Part shown: one piece after another, positions 23,814 through 31,886 of the stretch
How the letters are laid out: each line of letters begins with the position of its first letter
Numbering within the stretch: the stretch's first letter is position 1
Assembly (NCBI RefSeq): GCF_023684405.1
Contig: NZ_JAGSOI010000019.1
Location: 1 to 40,546, forward strand
Direction: 5' to 3'
DNA: 40,546 nt
Origin: Methanococcoides seepicolus
GTDB taxonomy: Archaea; Halobacteriota; Methanosarcinia; Methanosarcinales; Methanosarcinaceae
Notes under the pieces: generated by a model
What the model saw: only the letters and a program-made list of their open reading frames with translations
Database searches by the model: none
Told to the model about the DNA's origin: nothing
Program-made: the position numbers and the translations under genes

Positions 23814-24449
23814 ATGACTTTCCCATACACAAAAGAGGTACTTGAGCATTTCAGAAATCCGCGGAATGTCGGAAAGATGGAGGACCCTGATGGCAAGGGT
23901 CTTGAAGGCAGTGCTGCATGTGGCGATATGGTCGCTGTTTACTTGAAAGTGAATCCTGATACTCTGGTCATCGAGGATATCTCTTTCGAGTCCTATGGCT
24001 GTGCATCCAATATCGCAACAGCATCTGTTATTACTGAGCTTGCAAAGGGCAAGACACTTGAAGAGGCTAAGAAGATCACGTGGAAGGAAGCGGCCAATGC
24101 TCTTGGAGGACTGCCCCATGTCAAGGCCCATTGCTCTGTGCTTGCGGTCGAGGGGCTTCGGTCTGCTATTCGTGATTATGAAGAGAAGCATGGCATGGTC
24201 GTGGAGAAAGAGGCCACTACGACAGAGGTTGTCAGTAAGCGTTTGAAGCATGTGATGAATCCGATGGCAGGCCTTGATATCATCAGGACCGAACTTGTGC
24301 TTAAGGTAGTGGTCGAGGAAGGAAATGTTCGTATAGTGCTTGATATACCTTCGACACATCAGTTTGCAGCTGCCATAAAGGAAGATATTGTCGATAAGTT
24401 GGAATCATTGTGGGATGTTGAGAGTGTCACGGTTGATTTCATCTCCTGA
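23814..24449 (+). CDS. IscU-like scaffold fused to a MIP18/DUF59-type domain
   Basis: Residues 1-125 form an IscU scaffold for building [2Fe-2S] or [4Fe-4S] clusters. It opens YTKEVLEHFRNPRNVG and has the three ligands Cys36, Cys63 (YGCASN) and Cys107 (AHCSVL), with the conserved Asp38 (CGD). Residues 130-212 (RLKHVMNPMAGLDIIRTELV, VRIVLDIP, FAAAIKEDIVDKLESLWDVESVTVDF) resemble the MIP18/SufT (DUF59) family involved in cluster delivery, joined by a short linker. ATG 23814 follows GAGGTG and the gene is clearly in an operon with the IscS-like gene. The fusion would combine assembly and transfer in one chain. The domain assignment of the C-terminus is by pattern only. Confidence 0.87.
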   Translation: MTFPYTKEVLEHFRNPRNVGKMEDPDGKGLEGSAACGDMVAVYLKVNPDTLVIEDISFESYGCASNIATASVITELAKGKTLEEAKKITWKEAANALGGLPHVKAHCSVLAVEGLRSAIRDYEEKHGMVVEKEATTTEVVSKRLKHVMNPMAGLDIIRTELVLKVVVEEGNVRIVLDIPSTHQFAAAIKEDIVDKLESLWDVESVTVDFIS

Positions 24450-24499
24450 TATTCCTCGATTTTCTTTTTGTATCTACATTTGATCAGGTTCTGGTAAAT

Positions 24500-24787
24500 A
24501 TGGAAATTCGTTCGATAGCTCCCTGTACAAGCAAGCCTTCTATTTTTCATGTGGAGGCACAGCTTGAAAATGAGATAGATATTCCAAAGGCATGTGAAGC
24601 TCTATCCGTCGAGGAAGGTGTGACCATCAAGTTCCTCAGGTGTTCTGAAGAGCTTGGTGCTATCCGTTTCACTTCAGGTGCTATGATGGTGCTTATCTAT
24701 GAAAGTGGCAAGATCACTGTAAGACATGCTCCTGATGATGGTACTGCCAGAGAATTGCTCGAAAGGGTCGCTGAGCTGGTGGAATGA
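24500..24787 (+). CDS. Unrecognised 95-aa protein of the iron-sulfur operon
   Basis: Not recognised. The protein is an alpha/beta sequence with two cysteines, Cys9 (IAPCTSKP) and Cys48 (FLRCSEELG). SGAMMVLIYESGKITVRHAP is followed by an acidic helix ending ELLERVAELVE. The strand-glycine-strand pattern is loosely reminiscent of TBP-like or NifU-like small folds. It begins 50 bp after the IscU fusion with no promoter evident between them, so it probably belongs to the same operon and may act in cluster or sulfur handling. Confidence 0.65.
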   Translation: MEIRSIAPCTSKPSIFHVEAQLENEIDIPKACEALSVEEGVTIKFLRCSEELGAIRFTSGAMMVLIYESGKITVRHAPDDGTARELLERVAELVE

Positions 24788-24859
24788 ATCTGATGAGGTA
24801 AATGGATTTTCATTAGTTCATGCTTCAATATTGCCTTTCTTTTTTTATTTGCCGTCTTA

Positions 24860-24967
24860 TATGTTCCTTATGTGAAAACAAAATCCAGTGGCTATTTAAA
24901 CTTCCTGCTGATATCCGACCGGCAACGATAAACTATATATAATTTTCACTGGTATGTTCCTTAACAT
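24860..24967 (+). promoter_or_regulatory. Promoter of the fmd operon with repeated TATGTTCCTTA
   Basis: The 11-mer TATGTTCCTTA occurs at 24860-24870 and 24953-24963, 93 bp apart. The second copy is part of a perfect inverted repeat, ATGTT-CCTT-AACAT (24954-24967). It lies just downstream of the TATA box ACTATATATAATT (about 24931-24943), over the expected transcription start. This looks like an operator with an upstream auxiliary site. The leader to the fmdE ATG would be about 80 nt. Confidence 0.5.
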
Positions 24968-25046
24968 TAGAGGCAGCGCTATCAAGCAAAGCCTATAATG
25001 ATCTGGCCAATTCGATGCGTTATTTCACAATTAAAGAGGTCTTCAT

Positions 25047-25637
25047 ATGGACGATATGGATACTATTATCAACAGGATAAAAGAGCAAGATCCAGAACTA
25101 TTTCTACAGATCGAGAAGATCATTCCTTTCCACGGGTACTTGAGTTCGGGAGCAATGATAGGATTACAGATGCTCACGATGGCGAAGAGATTACTTGATG
25201 TTAAGGAAGGGGAACGCATCTATGTTACAGCGGAGACATCCAACTGTGTTCCGGATCCATTCCAGATACTCGAGGGTGCTACCACCGGGAACAAGGGAAT
25301 GAAGATCAAGGACTACGGCAAGATGGCTGTTACCGTGAACAAACGTGGTGCACCGGGCGAGACCAAGCTGCCTGCTGTCAGGATATATCTTGACGCAGAA
25401 AAGACTGCGGCTTACCCGAGATTGCATGCATGGTTCATGAACCTTGAAAAAGTGCGTCATGAAGAGGTTGTGCCGATCTTACTCGAAGCAGGCGAGAACA
25501 TTTATTCTTACACTTTTACAGAGATCGAAGTTCCGGTCAAGAAAAGCAAGCAAGTAAGGCTGTGCGAGAATTGTGGAGAGAGCTTCATTCAATATGAAGG
25601 AGAAGCGCTTTGTGAAGCATGCAGGCATGAGCAATAA
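25047..25637 (+). CDS. fmdE: Formylmethanofuran dehydrogenase subunit E (FmdE)
   Basis: The 196-aa protein has the FmdE fold: IIPFHGYLSSGAMIGLQM near residue 27 with a likely metal-binding His, TSNCVPDPFQIL near residue 64, DYGKMAVTVNKRG, and a C-terminal zinc ribbon of two CxxC pairs (LCENCGESF and LCEACRHE). FmdE is encoded with formylmethanofuran dehydrogenase in Methanosarcina barkeri, but its exact role is unclear. It is the first gene of the operon. ATG 25047 follows AAAGAGGT. Confidence 0.92.
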   Translation: MDDMDTIINRIKEQDPELFLQIEKIIPFHGYLSSGAMIGLQMLTMAKRLLDVKEGERIYVTAETSNCVPDPFQILEGATTGNKGMKIKDYGKMAVTVNKRGAPGETKLPAVRIYLDAEKTAAYPRLHAWFMNLEKVRHEEVVPILLEAGENIYSYTFTEIEVPVKKSKQVRLCENCGESFIQYEGEALCEACRHEQ

Positions 25638-25653
25638 TTACGGAGTAGATGAG

Positions 25654-26676
25654 ATGAACGAAATAGTAGTTCAGACAAAAGATAACAAGCAAGTGGTGTA
25701 TTTACCAGAAAAGTGCATTGGTTGCGGGACCTGTACAATGGTCTGTCCTAAGGACACATTGATCATAGGTTCAGTAGGACCTGTTGCCAGGGGACTCATA
25801 AATAAGGAGTACCTGGATATCAGAGAGACATGTATCACATGTGGAATGTGTACTAAGATCTGTCCAACAGGTGCCCTTGAGATGAGAGAAGATGGAAAGC
25901 CTGTATGCGATGAGAACTTCCTGTGCAGCTCGCTCGCACCGACAACTGTGAACGATAATTGTGTACACTGCGGAGTATGTGAGCAGATCTGTCCACAGGG
26001 TGCTATCGAGACCAAGCAGTGGCTCGCAAACGATGGCAGTGCACGCATAGATGGTGAGACCATCATCGATCAGGAAACCTGCGTACACTGTGGATGGTGC
26101 AGCGAAGTATGTCCAACAGATGCTATTACTGTGCAGAAGCCTTTCGAAGGTACATGGACACGTGACGAGGATGTCTGTCAGGCATGCCGTACCTGTGTGG
26201 ATGTATGTCCATGCAATGCACTGTTCAATCCGGAATGGGCTCCTGGAGAAAGAGTTGACAAGGTCGCTCAACGTCCTGATGCATGTCTCTATTGTGGTGC
26301 ATGTGCTGTAGCTTGTCCTGTCAATGCTATCGATGTCCAGAAGACAGCGATCATTCCTGACATGGGCAAGAAAGCTCTGTTTGAGAAGAAACTTCTCAAC
26401 AAACCATCAGCAACACCTGTATTGACCTCTGTCCTGGTGACAGATGAAGATGCATGTCTTGGATGTGGCAATTGTGTCATCATGTGTCCTGTCAATGCGA
26501 ATTCCTCAAAGGATCTCGCTGCAGGTGCACTAAATGAGCTTGATGAGAAACCACTCCTTGAGGTAAGGAACGGTACTGTCAATGTAGTTGATCAGGAAGT
26601 ATGCGGCTCATGTGGCGCATGTGCTCTTATCTGCCCGGTCTCTGCAATTTGGCTTGAGAAGAGGGAGGTTGAATAA
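25654..26676 (+). CDS. fmdF: Formylmethanofuran dehydrogenase polyferredoxin subunit F
   Basis: This polyferredoxin carries eight [4Fe-4S] motifs of the CxxCxxCxxxCP kind in 340 residues, for example CIGCGTCTMVCP, CVHCGWCSEVCP, CLYCGACAVACP and the final CGSCGACALICP. It conducts electrons between the external donor/acceptor and the metallopterin site in FmdB. ATG 25654 was chosen because GGAG lies 9 nt upstream; earlier in-frame starts at 25627 and 25573 overlap fmdE. Its stop overlaps the fmdA start by 1 bp. Confidence 0.94.
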   Translation: MNEIVVQTKDNKQVVYLPEKCIGCGTCTMVCPKDTLIIGSVGPVARGLINKEYLDIRETCITCGMCTKICPTGALEMREDGKPVCDENFLCSSLAPTTVNDNCVHCGVCEQICPQGAIETKQWLANDGSARIDGETIIDQETCVHCGWCSEVCPTDAITVQKPFEGTWTRDEDVCQACRTCVDVCPCNALFNPEWAPGERVDKVAQRPDACLYCGACAVACPVNAIDVQKTAIIPDMGKKALFEKKLLNKPSATPVLTSVLVTDEDACLGCGNCVIMCPVNANSSKDLAAGALNELDEKPLLEVRNGTVNVVDQEVCGSCGACALICPVSAIWLEKREVE

Positions 26677-28430
26677 TGGCTGGAACTATTGTAATTAAGA
26701 ACGGATATGTTTATGATCCGCTCAATGAAGTGAACGGTGAACAGCAGGACATCTTCATCAAGGACGGCGTGGTAGTTTCCGAACTTTCCGCAGCTGACAT
26801 GAAGGATGCTAAGATAATTGATGCAACAGGCAAGACAGTAATGCCTGGTGGTGTCGATTCTCACACACACATTGCTGGTGCTAAGGTAAATGTCGGTAGG
26901 ATGATGCGTCCTGAGGATGGTTACAAGGCAACACTGGCAAAGACCGATATTACCCACTCTGGATCAGGGGAGACCGTACCATCCGTCTATATGGAAGGTT
27001 ACGAATATTCCAAGATGGGATACACTACTGCTTTTGAAGCAGCTGTTCCTCCAATGGAAGCACGTCACACACACGAAGAGATGCGTTCCATTCCAATGCT
27101 CGATATGGGTGGCTACCTTGTTCTCGGTAACAACTGGTTCATGATGCGCTACCTGAAGGAAGGCGACGTCGACAGGGCAGCAGCATATGTTGCATGGATG
27201 ATGAGAACCCACAAGACATACGGTATCAAATGTGTCAATCCTGGTGGAGTTGAGAACTGGGGCTGGGGTAAGAACGTTTCTTCCCTTGATGAAGCCAATG
27301 TACACTTCGAGATCACTCCAAGAGAGATCATCGATGGGCTGACCGAAGTAAACGAAATGCTCGGTATGCCAATGTCAGTTCATCTTCACGCAAACAACCT
27401 TGGGCACCCTGGATGCTATGAGACCACCAAGGAATCCCTTAAGTTGTCCAGCAACGTGAAAGCAAAGCAGAACATGGCTGTTGACTGGGCTGAGACAAAG
27501 ATCGATGCAAGCAGAGATCAGTCAGTCTACCTTACACACATGCAGTTCAATGCATTTGCCGGTACATCCTGGCGTGATTTCGAGTCTGGTGTCAAGCCGC
27601 TCGCAGATTACATCAACAAAGCTGACCATGTTGTAATTGACAGTGGTTGTGTACCTTTCGGTGAAGCTACATGTATGACCGGTGATGGTCCTGCCATTCA
27701 CGATATCGCAGTACTTACCGGCGGTAAATGGTCTAACACCGATGTTGAGCTTGAATGTGGTTCAGGTGTCTGTCCATTCACATATCTTAAGAGCAACCCT
27801 ATTCACAGTACTCAGTGGGCAATGGGTCTTGAGTGCCTGCTCCTTATCGATGATCCATGGAAGACCATCATGACAACCGACAGTCCAAATGGTGGACCGT
27901 TCACCAAGTATCCACTCGTTATGAGCTGGCTCATGTCCGAGAAGTTCAGGGAACAGACATTCAGTGAATGTCACAAATGGGCTAACGACAGAAGTACACT
28001 CGGTGGCGTTGACAGGGAAATGTCCCTTTATGACCTTGCGATCCTTACCCGTGCTAACACGGCAAAGACCATTGGTATGGCACACAGGAAGGGTAGCTTC
28101 GGTATCGGTGCAGATGGTGATGTTACAATTTACGACATCGACCCAACAAAGATCGACACCAGGGAATATTCTGACCTGATCAACAAGTTCAGCACTGCTG
28201 AATACACCATCAAGGGCGGAGAGGTTGTCTGCCACGATGGTGAGATCACTATGATCCCTGATAAGAGGACCTACTACACCGATGCGAGCGTCCCTGATGC
28301 TAACGAGAAAGAAATGCTTAAGGATGTTCAGGAATGGTTCAGATACTATTCACACGGTTTCAACCACTATCCAACACCTGAGAAATACCTTGTAAACCCA
28401 ACAGCGATCAAGGCAAACATGGAGCAGTGA
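26676..28430 (+). CDS. fmdA: Formylmethanofuran dehydrogenase subunit A
   Basis: The 584-aa amidohydrolase subunit joins formate to methanofuran, or hydrolyses formylmethanofuran in the oxidative direction. The binuclear metal site is visible as His63 and His65 (DSHTHIAG), the probable carboxylated Lys185 (YGIKCVNPG), SVHLHANNLG and the late Asp in MTTDSPNGGPF. Subunit A exchanges formate with subunit B through an internal tunnel in the characterised enzyme. It starts with ATG overlapping the fmdF stop, with GGGAGG before it. Confidence 0.96.
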   Translation: MAGTIVIKNGYVYDPLNEVNGEQQDIFIKDGVVVSELSAADMKDAKIIDATGKTVMPGGVDSHTHIAGAKVNVGRMMRPEDGYKATLAKTDITHSGSGETVPSVYMEGYEYSKMGYTTAFEAAVPPMEARHTHEEMRSIPMLDMGGYLVLGNNWFMMRYLKEGDVDRAAAYVAWMMRTHKTYGIKCVNPGGVENWGWGKNVSSLDEANVHFEITPREIIDGLTEVNEMLGMPMSVHLHANNLGHPGCYETTKESLKLSSNVKAKQNMAVDWAETKIDASRDQSVYLTHMQFNAFAGTSWRDFESGVKPLADYINKADHVVIDSGCVPFGEATCMTGDGPAIHDIAVLTGGKWSNTDVELECGSGVCPFTYLKSNPIHSTQWAMGLECLLLIDDPWKTIMTTDSPNGGPFTKYPLVMSWLMSEKFREQTFSECHKWANDRSTLGGVDREMSLYDLAILTRANTAKTIGMAHRKGSFGIGADGDVTIYDIDPTKIDTREYSDLINKFSTAEYTIKGGEVVCHDGEITMIPDKRTYYTDASVPDANEKEMLKDVQEWFRYYSHGFNHYPTPEKYLVNPTAIKANMEQ

Positions 28431-28434
28431 GATC

Positions 28435-29244
28435 ATGGCAGAAGTCATTCTTACAGTTAATACTGAAATTGGATTAAAAGTAGAGGCAGATGTTATCACT
28501 CCTGATACATTTGCTGGCAAGAACAAGAGCGATATCGAGGCTCTGCTGGTTTGGCAGGGTCCAAAACAGTTCCCTATCTCCGCATTCTTTGATGTGGAGG
28601 GCGATGCTGGTGCTTCCGCAGAAGATACATCCATTGTCATCAAAGGCGATGCTTCAAGAGTAAAGCGCATCGGTGAAAAGATGACAGCTGGAAAGATCAC
28701 TGTTGAAGGATCTGTCAGCATGCATGTAGGTTCCCAGATGGTCGGCGGCGAAATCCTTGTAAAAGGTGATGCTGATTCATGGGCAGGAATGGAAATGGTA
28801 GGCGGACTCCTCCACATCGAAGGTAATGCAAATGACCACGTAGGCTGTGCATACCGTGGTAAGTGGATAGGAATGTCCGGCGGACGCATCGTTATCGATG
28901 GTAATGCTAACAATAACCTTGGTGGCGGTATCAGCGGTGGAGAGATCCTCGTTGGTGGAAATGTCGGTCACTACACTGGCATTCGCCAGAACGGCGGTCT
29001 TATCGCTGTAAAAGGAAATGCTATTCGTGCAGTTGCTGCTGAAATGACAGCAGGTACAATGGTTGTTAACGGAACCATCGAAAGGTTCTCTCCTGGATTT
29101 GAATATGTGACAAACGAAAGCGACCTTAAGTTCGATGATATAGAATGCCCAGGTGAGTTCATGAAGTTCCTCGGTGACAATGCGATCACAAAGAGGCCAA
29201 AGGGCACACTCTATGTCAATCAGGACGCAAACATGAATCTGTGA
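28435..29244 (+). CDS. fmdC: Formylmethanofuran dehydrogenase subunit C
   Basis: The 269 residues consist mainly of right-handed beta-helix turns with regularly spaced glycines (GGEILVKGDADSWAG, GGRIVIDGNANNNLGG, GGEILVGGNVGHYTG), like the C-terminal domain of glutamate synthase. It is the structural subunit that links the A and B modules. It lies 4 bp after fmdA and 9 bp before fmdD. Confidence 0.95.
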   Translation: MAEVILTVNTEIGLKVEADVITPDTFAGKNKSDIEALLVWQGPKQFPISAFFDVEGDAGASAEDTSIVIKGDASRVKRIGEKMTAGKITVEGSVSMHVGSQMVGGEILVKGDADSWAGMEMVGGLLHIEGNANDHVGCAYRGKWIGMSGGRIVIDGNANNNLGGGISGGEILVGGNVGHYTGIRQNGGLIAVKGNAIRAVAAEMTAGTMVVNGTIERFSPGFEYVTNESDLKFDDIECPGEFMKFLGDNAITKRPKGTLYVNQDANMNL

Positions 29245-29253
29245 GGTGTGATA

Positions 29254-29643
29254 ATGAAAGTATTACTTAACACAGGAAGTACCATTGATGAGGGCAGACT
29301 TGCTAAAGGTGGTAACAAATATTCAGAGGAATATAGGCTCGAGTGCGCAGTATGCTGGCTCTCCCCCTCTAATTTTGAGTCCCTTGGATGCCCGGAAAAA
29401 GTAAAAGTAACAAGTAAGGACGAAAAACACTCCATCATAGTCTACACAAAATGTACAGATGTTATGATGGATGGCGATGTGTTCATGCCAAGGGCTATCT
29501 GGTCCAACGTGATCATTGACCCATATACATTCTCAACAGGTTCCCCTCTCTACAAAGGCAGTCCTGTGACTGTCGAAGCAGCAGAAGGTGATGTATTGAG
29601 CGCAGAGGATGTTGTCCTTAATCTCTATATGGGAGGTAAATGA
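29254..29643 (+). CDS. fmdD: Formylmethanofuran dehydrogenase subunit D
   Basis: The 129-aa subunit is the molybdopterin-dinucleotide-binding domain that in most related oxidoreductases is the C-terminus of the catalytic chain. It has LNTGSTIDEGRLAKGG, CAVCWLSPSNFESLG, VFMPRAIWSNVI and the closing SGS-like GSPLYKGSPV segment. ATG 29254 follows GAGGTG; a GTG two codons upstream would be in frame. Confidence 0.93.
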   Translation: MKVLLNTGSTIDEGRLAKGGNKYSEEYRLECAVCWLSPSNFESLGCPEKVKVTSKDEKHSIIVYTKCTDVMMDGDVFMPRAIWSNVIIDPYTFSTGSPLYKGSPVTVEAAEGDVLSAEDVVLNLYMGGK

Positions 29644-29644
29644 T

Positions 29645-30952
29645 ATGGTTTTTAAGAACATTATGTGTCCTGTATGTGGAGCTTCATGTGACGATATCCA
29701 GGTAGAGCTTGGAGATAACGAGATCACTGTCAAGAACGCATGCAAGATGGGTAATGCAAAGTTCCAGGAAGTCGTAAGCACACACCGTCTTAAGGACCCA
29801 CTTGTCAAAAAGAACGGTAAGCTTGAGAAAGCTGCATGGGACGAAGCACTTACAAAAGCTGCAGAGATGCTTGTGAACGCAAAGAGACCTCTTTTCTTCC
29901 TCGGAAGTGAGACTTCATGCGAAGCACAGGAAGTCGGTCTTCACATCGCTGAGTACCTTGGCGGTATAGCAGATTCCAACGCAACGATCTGCCACGGTCC
30001 TACTGTAATGGGTATCCAGGAAAGCGGATGTCCAGGTGCAACAGCAGGTCAGACCAAGAACAGAGCAGATGTGAACATCTACTGGGGAACCAACCCTCTG
30101 GCATCCATGCCAAGACACATGTCAAAGTATGCTGTCTTCCCAAGAGGATACTGGTCCAAGAGAGGAAGGTTCGACCGTAAGGTCATCACCGTTGACCCAA
30201 GAAGGACCGATACAGCAGTAGCATCAGATCTTCACATACAGCTTAAACCTAACTCTGACTATGAGCTGTTAAGTGCACTTTTGACCATCCTTAATGGAAA
30301 GCGTCCACATCCATCCGTGGAAGAGATCACAGGTGTACCTATCTCTGCAATGGATGAAATGGTCGAAGTAATGGTGAATGCAAACTTCGGTAGCATCTCA
30401 GTCGGTCTTGGCCTTGGTTCTTCAATGGGTAAGCACAGGAACGTTGAGCTTGGTCTCAACCTTGTGAAAGAGCTTAACAACAACCACGGTACAAAGTTCG
30501 TACTCGGTGCACTGAGAGGCCACTGTAATGTGGCAGGTTTCAACCAGATCGCATCATATCTGTACGGATATCCATTCGGTATCGACTTCTCAAGAGGCTA
30601 TCCAAGGTACAACCCTGGAGAGACCACCACTGTCGATGTACTTAGGGATAAGGACGTAGATGCTGCATTCGTTATGTGTGCTGACCTTGTCAACCACATT
30701 CCTGCAGATGCTGCATCCTATCTTGCAGAGATCCCAATGACCTGCCTGGATATTGCTCCATGCCCAACAACAACAGCTTCAGATGTTGTTCTTCCTGGTG
30801 TCATCGATGCAATGGAGAATGACGGTACATTCTACAGGCTCGACAACGTGCCAATGTACTTCAAGCCGTTCACAACGTCTCCATTCGAGTTCACACAGAG
30901 CAATGAAGACACACTCAAGCAGTTGTTCGCAAAGATAAAGGAAATTGCTTGA
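29645..30952 (+). CDS. fmdB: Formylmethanofuran dehydrogenase subunit B (catalytic)
   Basis: The 435-aa catalytic subunit reduces CO2 to formate at a molybdenum or tungsten bis-pterin site. Cys8, Cys11, Cys15 and Cys33 (MCPVCGASC, NACKMG) bind a [4Fe-4S] cluster. Cys116 in ATICHGPTVMG is the metal ligand, cysteine rather than selenocysteine. The order E-F-A-C-D-B is that of the molybdenum enzyme operon of Methanosarcina barkeri, so I use the fmd name; the metal cannot be read from the sequence. It is followed directly by fdhD. Confidence 0.95.
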   Translation: MVFKNIMCPVCGASCDDIQVELGDNEITVKNACKMGNAKFQEVVSTHRLKDPLVKKNGKLEKAAWDEALTKAAEMLVNAKRPLFFLGSETSCEAQEVGLHIAEYLGGIADSNATICHGPTVMGIQESGCPGATAGQTKNRADVNIYWGTNPLASMPRHMSKYAVFPRGYWSKRGRFDRKVITVDPRRTDTAVASDLHIQLKPNSDYELLSALLTILNGKRPHPSVEEITGVPISAMDEMVEVMVNANFGSISVGLGLGSSMGKHRNVELGLNLVKELNNNHGTKFVLGALRGHCNVAGFNQIASYLYGYPFGIDFSRGYPRYNPGETTTVDVLRDKDVDAAFVMCADLVNHIPADAASYLAEIPMTCLDIAPCPTTTASDVVLPGVIDAMENDGTFYRLDNVPMYFKPFTTSPFEFTQSNEDTLKQLFAKIKEIA

Positions 30953-30954
30953 TC

Positions 30955-31803
30955 ATGCCGTTGGATTGGCACGTTGAAAGAAAGAACGTTCAGAATAACT
31001 TCTGGCGTGATGAGGAGCGGGATTCTTCCGCTCCTTATCTTTCTTATAAGGGTGTCGAGCTTACGGAAGACAGCAGTAACGAAATAGATGTGGATGTCAT
31101 CGTTGAGAAAGAATTCCATCTTTCTCTTAATGGCGTCCCTATTGCTTCTTTTTTTGCAACCCCTCAGGAGTTCGAAGAACTGGCTGTGGGTTTTTTAATA
31201 TGTGAAGGTTTTATCGATCACGCCATTGACATCATATCGGTCGAGGTCAAAGATGACCGTCTGATATGTGAAGCAGACATCTGTCCGGACCGCATCGGAA
31301 AGACCAAACGTAACATAGATCCTGATTCAAGATTTGATTTTTGCAGTTGTGCCATTGGCTCCAGACCCTGCAAGAAAAAGGTTGGTAATATTTCTGATAT
31401 AAGATTTGACCGCAAGGTCCTCTTCAATGCAGTGGAACACCTCAAGACCGATGCAAAGACATGGAGACGCACCGGTGGTACCCATTCGGTGATCATAATT
31501 GATAACGACAGCAACATCCTGGCATTCTGTGAAGATGTGAGCAGGGCTTCCGCTGTTGACAAAGCAGTTGGCAAAGCAGCCCTTGCAGGTGTGGATATGT
31601 CCAAATGTGCAATTGTCGCTACCGGCAGGCTCTCAGTCACAATGGTCTCAAAGGCCGTCAATGCAGGAGTTTCCGTACTCGCCAGCAAAGCAGGTCCTAT
31701 CAATGAAGGTATCGACCTTGCAAGGGCGGTAGATCTGACACTGGTGGGTTTTGTTCGCCCGCCTCATATGTATGTGTATAACGGTATTGAGAGAATTATT
31801 TGA
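30955..31803 (+). CDS. fdhD: FdhD-like sulfurtransferase
   Basis: FdhD passes sulfur from a cysteine desulfurase to the molybdenum cofactor and is needed for active formate dehydrogenases. The 282 residues show EFHLSLNGVPIASFFATP, ELAVGFLICEGF, RTGGTHSVIII, ASAVDKAVGKA and ATGRLSVTMVSKAV, typical of the family. The mobile cysteine loop reads Cys130-Ser-Cys132 (FDFCSCAIG) with another Cys139, not the usual CxxC. ATG 30955 lies 2 bp after the fmdB stop, so the maturation factor is co-expressed with its presumed client. Confidence 0.92.
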   Translation: MPLDWHVERKNVQNNFWRDEERDSSAPYLSYKGVELTEDSSNEIDVDVIVEKEFHLSLNGVPIASFFATPQEFEELAVGFLICEGFIDHAIDIISVEVKDDRLICEADICPDRIGKTKRNIDPDSRFDFCSCAIGSRPCKKKVGNISDIRFDRKVLFNAVEHLKTDAKTWRRTGGTHSVIIIDNDSNILAFCEDVSRASAVDKAVGKAALAGVDMSKCAIVATGRLSVTMVSKAVNAGVSVLASKAGPINEGIDLARAVDLTLVGFVRPPHMYVYNGIERII

Positions 31804-31886
31804 AGAAGTTTTATTGTTTTCTAACTGCATGAAAAATGCGTAATTAGAATTACAATTCAATTTTTAATTTCACACCCAACATATTT

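Noticed and set aside
29645-30952. Selenocysteine in formylmethanofuran dehydrogenase subunit B
   Set aside because: The metal ligand codon in ATICHG is an ordinary cysteine codon (TGC).
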